This document shows positions 61,301 to 64,000 of a stretch of DNA of 64,000 nt, in pieces (position 1 is the stretch's first letter; each line of letters begins with the position of its first letter). Both the position numbers and the translations under genes were made by a program. The notes under the pieces were generated by a model, which saw only the letters and a program-made list of their open reading frames with translations, ran no database searches and was not told the origin of the DNA. Source of the DNA: Symsagittifera roscoffensis (taxonomy: Eukaryota > Xenacoelomorpha > Acoela > Convolutidae). The stretch spans positions 56,138,397 to 56,202,396 of the forward strand of contig NC_087065.1 of the NCBI RefSeq assembly GCF_963678635.1, written 5' to 3'.

Positions 61301-63914
61301 ATTCTCCCTCTCGATGGTAAGTGAGGTTGGGTGTACCCGGCAGTTAAACAGATGATCGGTGGTGTGTGGTCCTATGTAGCAACTTGGGCAGACATCGGGT
61401 ATATTGCTGTTAAGCCTGTGGTGGTAGCTGAGGTGAGTTGAGTATCCGAATCGCAGCTGTGAAAGTGTGCATCAAGTTTTCCGGTCAAGTTTGCTTTCAT
61501 TTGGAGATAAAGTTAGAGGTATTCTACCAAGTAGCTTAGACTTTTCGTTAAGAAAATTTCATACTTCTGTTGTGTGAAGGTTTTTGATCCCGTTAACATA
61601 TTCAAGATTTGAGACGTTCTCCTAGTTTTCGTTAAGCAAATGTTCAATGTCAGGTTTAAACTTATGTTCGAGGTTTGTCTGATGTTCAGATTAAAACCTT
61701 TGTAGTTAGCAATGTGGTGGTCAGCTCTGTGCTCCTAGTAGCACCAGAGAAGAAACTGTTTAGAAAGCATTTCATTGTGTTTTTTAACCGGTAGAATTTT
61801 AGTTTCATCATGCAAATGTGTTATGTCACTCATTCTTAGGCATCGCGTAGTTGTTCTTAAGGCGTTGTTTTACTTTACTTGTAAACGTTGCCAGTTGGTG
61901 TAGCTAAGTGTGGGGGTCCAAATTGGAGCTGCGTAGTTCAGAACACTCCTTCCTATTACATTGTAAGTTACGCTGAATGTTTCTTTGGAGCAACCCCAAG
62001 TAGTGCCGGCAAGTTTTTTGACCCATGGTGAACTAATCCACCATCAAAATGCAGACTCATCTTATTATTTAAGTATAAACATTATATTCAACCTACATGT
62101 AAAGTTGTGAGCACTGCCTTCAATTTCTCCACCACATTTTGTTCCAAAGTTGCCAGCATGTCAGAAAGAGTGATGCTGCCTCCGGCTGACGATCCAGAGG
62201 GTCCCACTCTTCCGCCCGCAGACTGAACTGATGCCACGATGTGTTTGGGCGAATGAGACTGCTGTTGCTGCACTATCTGCTGGCGAAGAGTCAGAACTCC
62301 GTCTGCGAACAAAACTGAGGTCAAAAGAAATGGTTTCAGGCTAGAATTTTGAAGGATTTCATGCAATACAACTGATTTTGTTCATCAGAACTTAGATTTT
62401 CTTCTAATTAAAGAATTTAGCGGCTTTAATTTAGCGTCCCATTGGAGTTCAAGATAACATTTCAGCGTCACCAGCAGCTTTGATGTCCATTTAAAAAGGC
62501 AACTTAAGTTAATATAACCGTTCACTCCAATTTCAAAGCCGGAGTGTTTCTTCGAAAAGTCACATTTACGTGCAAAACTTCTTTTTACACTAGAATAATT
62601 CCGAGAGTGCCTAAAAAGGAACTTGAGTTTTCAAACCGAGGAAGTACTGCTGAAGTATCTGGTAGTATCTATTGCACATGGCTTTGCCCGCGTGACATAT
62701 GAGCGCCAGACTGCGTTTTCCCACTTCCAGGGTCGAGATCAGTTTGTCCAGGGGCACAATTCGCCTGTAGAACCTATCCAAGGCCCGAACCAGGAACACA
62801 GTGCTGCCCAGCTCTACCTAAATGACAAATTAAAACTTTAGACGTTCAAACTGGAAGTCTTCGTACACAGGCGGTGAAGATGAGGGAGACGTTCGCTACA
62901 AAGTTTTTCTCATTCACAGTGAAGTTGGCTTCGTACATCATGCTAAGCAACTTATTAAATGCAAAATGTGCTTTACTATAATTGATTTACTAGGGATGAG
63001 TACCAGTCATTTGTAATGCAGAAAACGGTTCGAAATTTTTCGAAACTACAACTGCCATTCACATCAAATTTCATTTTGCTTCAATGACTAAAAAGGGTTT
63101 AAATTCTGTTTCAAGGGAAGAATATTCATTTGATCAGGTACGGACGTCACGATTTTAACATCCTGTTCCTGGTCATTGACCTTGAGGATAAATAACTTTT
63201 TTGATAATTATGCCATAAATTCAATAATCTCAACTGGGTCTGGACACGAAATGAAACTTCGAACATTATTCAAGACCAAACAGACAAACACTAGATGCAA
63301 TTGAACAACTGCTCTCTATGGTGTTTTATTTCGATGCAAGAACATTTCAACAAACTAGGGTGTAACACAACCATCAAACTTACGTCTTCTTTTCCACATA
63401 ATTCCGACAACTGAAATTTGGAGAAGACATATAAAACATAGGTTCAAAACAGGTACGTTATAACCAGCATAACACAAAAAATGCTGCGCTGATTATCGAA
63501 CACTGGAGATCATTTGAAAGTCGAAATTTGAATGTTAATAAATAAAAATAAGTAACCTATTGAACAACTTATAAGAATTCGTTAATGACAGCCAGTTTAT
63601 TCTTTTACTAAATTGACATAAAGGGCAAATAATCCATCACCACAACCAAAACTAAAGAGAAGTCATGAAAACTCAGAAAATCTTTCTTTATTAAAAATCT
63701 ACGATTTACAGTTTCTATGATTTCTATGAATTACCACTGATAGTGAACGTCAAAACTTCTATGATTTACCAGTCAACGTCAACGTCATTACATCAAATTT
63801 CGACTTACTTCAAATTCAATTCTCTGGCGAATCAAGTCGATATATCTCTCCAAATTGGACTGAGCGAACTCATTCAGCTGATTAGTCATCTCGGTCAAAA
63901 CATCCCCAGATGAT
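55302..63914 (-). CDS. VPS51: VPS51 (GARP/EARP tethering subunit), N terminus beyond the window
   Basis: Ten exons in order: 63914-63809, 63410-63384 (27 bp), 62817-62637, 62302-62097, 59406-59284, 59096-58872, 58577-58443, 56329-56166, 55889-55766, 55523-55302. Phases agree throughout and give about 503 residues, the C-terminal two thirds of a protein near 780 aa in vertebrates. Diagnostic blocks: [108 protein letters not shown] and the final [15 protein letters not shown]51 scaffolds GARP with VPS52, 53 and 54, and EARP with VPS50. It tethers endosome-derived carriers at the trans-Golgi and endosomes through Syntaxin-6, whose binding site is in the missing N terminus. Intron 4 carries a LINE, and other introns carry F3, F4 and hairpin elements. 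Confidence 0.96.
56560..56890 (+). repeat. F4 interspersed repeat
   Basis: aactagaagtcgttcacgtt, ggagagcgcggtttacctaa and caacctatataagagactga mark it as F4. It lies in the VPS51 intron between exons 7 and 8. Confidence 0.5.
57003..57321 (-). repeat. Hairpin-family tRNA-like element, short form, hairpin deleted
   Basis: acacagaggcgacgcaaaca retains the terminus but has lost the inner arm of the hairpin. The minus-strand core at 57,135-57,066 has TGGCTGAGTGATTAGTGCG, a GAGA/TCTC stem around a 7 nt loop, and the B box GATCGAATCC. It ends ctcgttagtgtaa. Confidence 0.7.
57640..58110 (+). repeat. F4 interspersed repeat
   Basis: acatagccaacagatggctg, then aacccaatttgagatcactg, gatcacgtttttcatgacct and the closing aaatcatcacttcgttcttt. 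Same intron as the previous two repeats. Confidence 0.55.
59795..60215 (-). repeat. F3 interspersed repeat, inverted
   Basis: Reads as F3 reversed: aacaaggacagccggttact and gaatgttccgaccgtagtc at the left, aaagttcctccccattttca and atggtcggaacaaa at the right. A separate end fragment lies at 59,465-59,520. Confidence 0.7.
60254..60500 (+). repeat. F3-like fragment, forward
   Basis: ttttccgaccactcagagtg, tgtcttcgagtgtttcagtt and aactaggtaccacagataaa resemble the F3 start. It is arranged head to head with the inverted copy on its left. Confidence 0.5.
60844..62034 (-). mobile_element. 5'-truncated LINE, Jockey/CR1-like C-terminal end with (CAA)n tail
   Basis: On the minus strand the copy begins at about 62,034 in the frame [35 protein letters not shown], then a stop at 61872-61870. 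Frameshifted remnants continue ([34 protein letters not shown]). Near 61,390-61,340 a CX2CX8HX3C knuckle reads [17 protein letters not shown]. The order (post-RT thumb, linker, terminal CCHC) is typical of insect-type Jockey-superfamily LINEs. A 3' UTR of about 400 bp ends in an ACAACAACA-type tail (60,844-60,876). It is dead: 5' truncated with stops and shifts. It lies in VPS51 intron 4. Confidence 0.85.
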
Positions 63915-64000
63915 CTGAATAACATTAACTTAATTACCTAGCTACTAAGATTTTTTTACTATTATATTAAATTTTCCTTGCGATTTGCTCAAGCATGTGA

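Noticed and set aside
61077-61355. 92-codon plus-strand open frame
   Set aside because: It lies in the 3' UTR and C-terminal end of the minus-strand LINE copy; openness follows from local composition.
62852-62950. Possible VPS51 exon ([14 protein letters not shown])
   Set aside because: It would need a 34-base intron and inserts residues where the 27-base exon already joins the conserved blocks in phase.

Overview
This window is metazoan nuclear DNA, judged from the genes rather than from any single marker. It is clearly A+T-rich by eye (not computed), and its coding segments are short exons separated by long A+T-rich introns. The conserved products are INTS13/Asunder (Integrator), PSMC1/Rpt2 (26S proteasome), TRAPPC2/sedlin, VPS51 (GARP/EARP), an R3HCC1L-type protein, a TLC-domain membrane protein and a TSNAXIP1-like coiled-coil protein. 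The set fits an invertebrate animal. I cannot name the phylum. Exon models were built by matching reading frame, GT/AG sites and intron phase. The INTS13 model (13 exons, 695 codons), PSMC1 (4 exons, 440 aa) and TRAPPC2 (2 exons, 148 aa) come out full length with all phases consistent.

All seven genes are on the minus strand, so the window is read right to left. VPS51 enters from beyond the right edge and ends at 55,302; its N-terminal third lies outside. Then come TRAPPC2 (53,512-52,668), R3HCC1L-like (52,371-51,290), PSMC1 (50,561-47,059), a 5 kb repeat-filled gap, INTS13 (42,039-5,523, about 36.5 kb) and a TSNAXIP1-like gene (4,847 and down, running off the left edge). A complete three-exon TLC-domain gene (29,385-27,769) sits on the same strand inside the 19 kb second intron of INTS13.

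Most remaining DNA is repeats. They include: (i) an abundant element with a GCGAAGC...GCTTCGC hairpin at one end, short asymmetric inverted termini and often an internal tRNA-like segment, in a short (about 350 bp) and a long (about 550 bp) form; (ii) Tc1/mariner-type MITEs with TA target duplications, two of which are near-complete palindromes; (iii) a hAT-type MITE with a perfect 8 bp target duplication inside a PSMC1 intron, and a second copy split by family (i); (iv) two further interspersed families (called F3 and F4 here); (v) 5'-truncated or decayed LINE copies; (vi) two degenerate tandem arrays of one roughly 170 bp unit. Several copies are nested, which gives relative insertion ages.

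The genes work in separate housekeeping pathways: snRNA 3'-end processing (INTS13), proteolysis (PSMC1), and ER-Golgi and endosome-Golgi tethering (TRAPPC2, VPS51). I see no shared pathway, although TRAPPC2 and R3HCC1L are close enough, with a splice acceptor 5 bases before the second ATG, to be a candidate trans-spliced pair. The most unusual items are the hairpin-ended tRNA-like element family, the same-strand nested gene, the palindromic MITEs, a 24 bp perfect hairpin at 37.07 kb, and an unexplained 187-codon frame with one stop at 23.4-24.0 kb.
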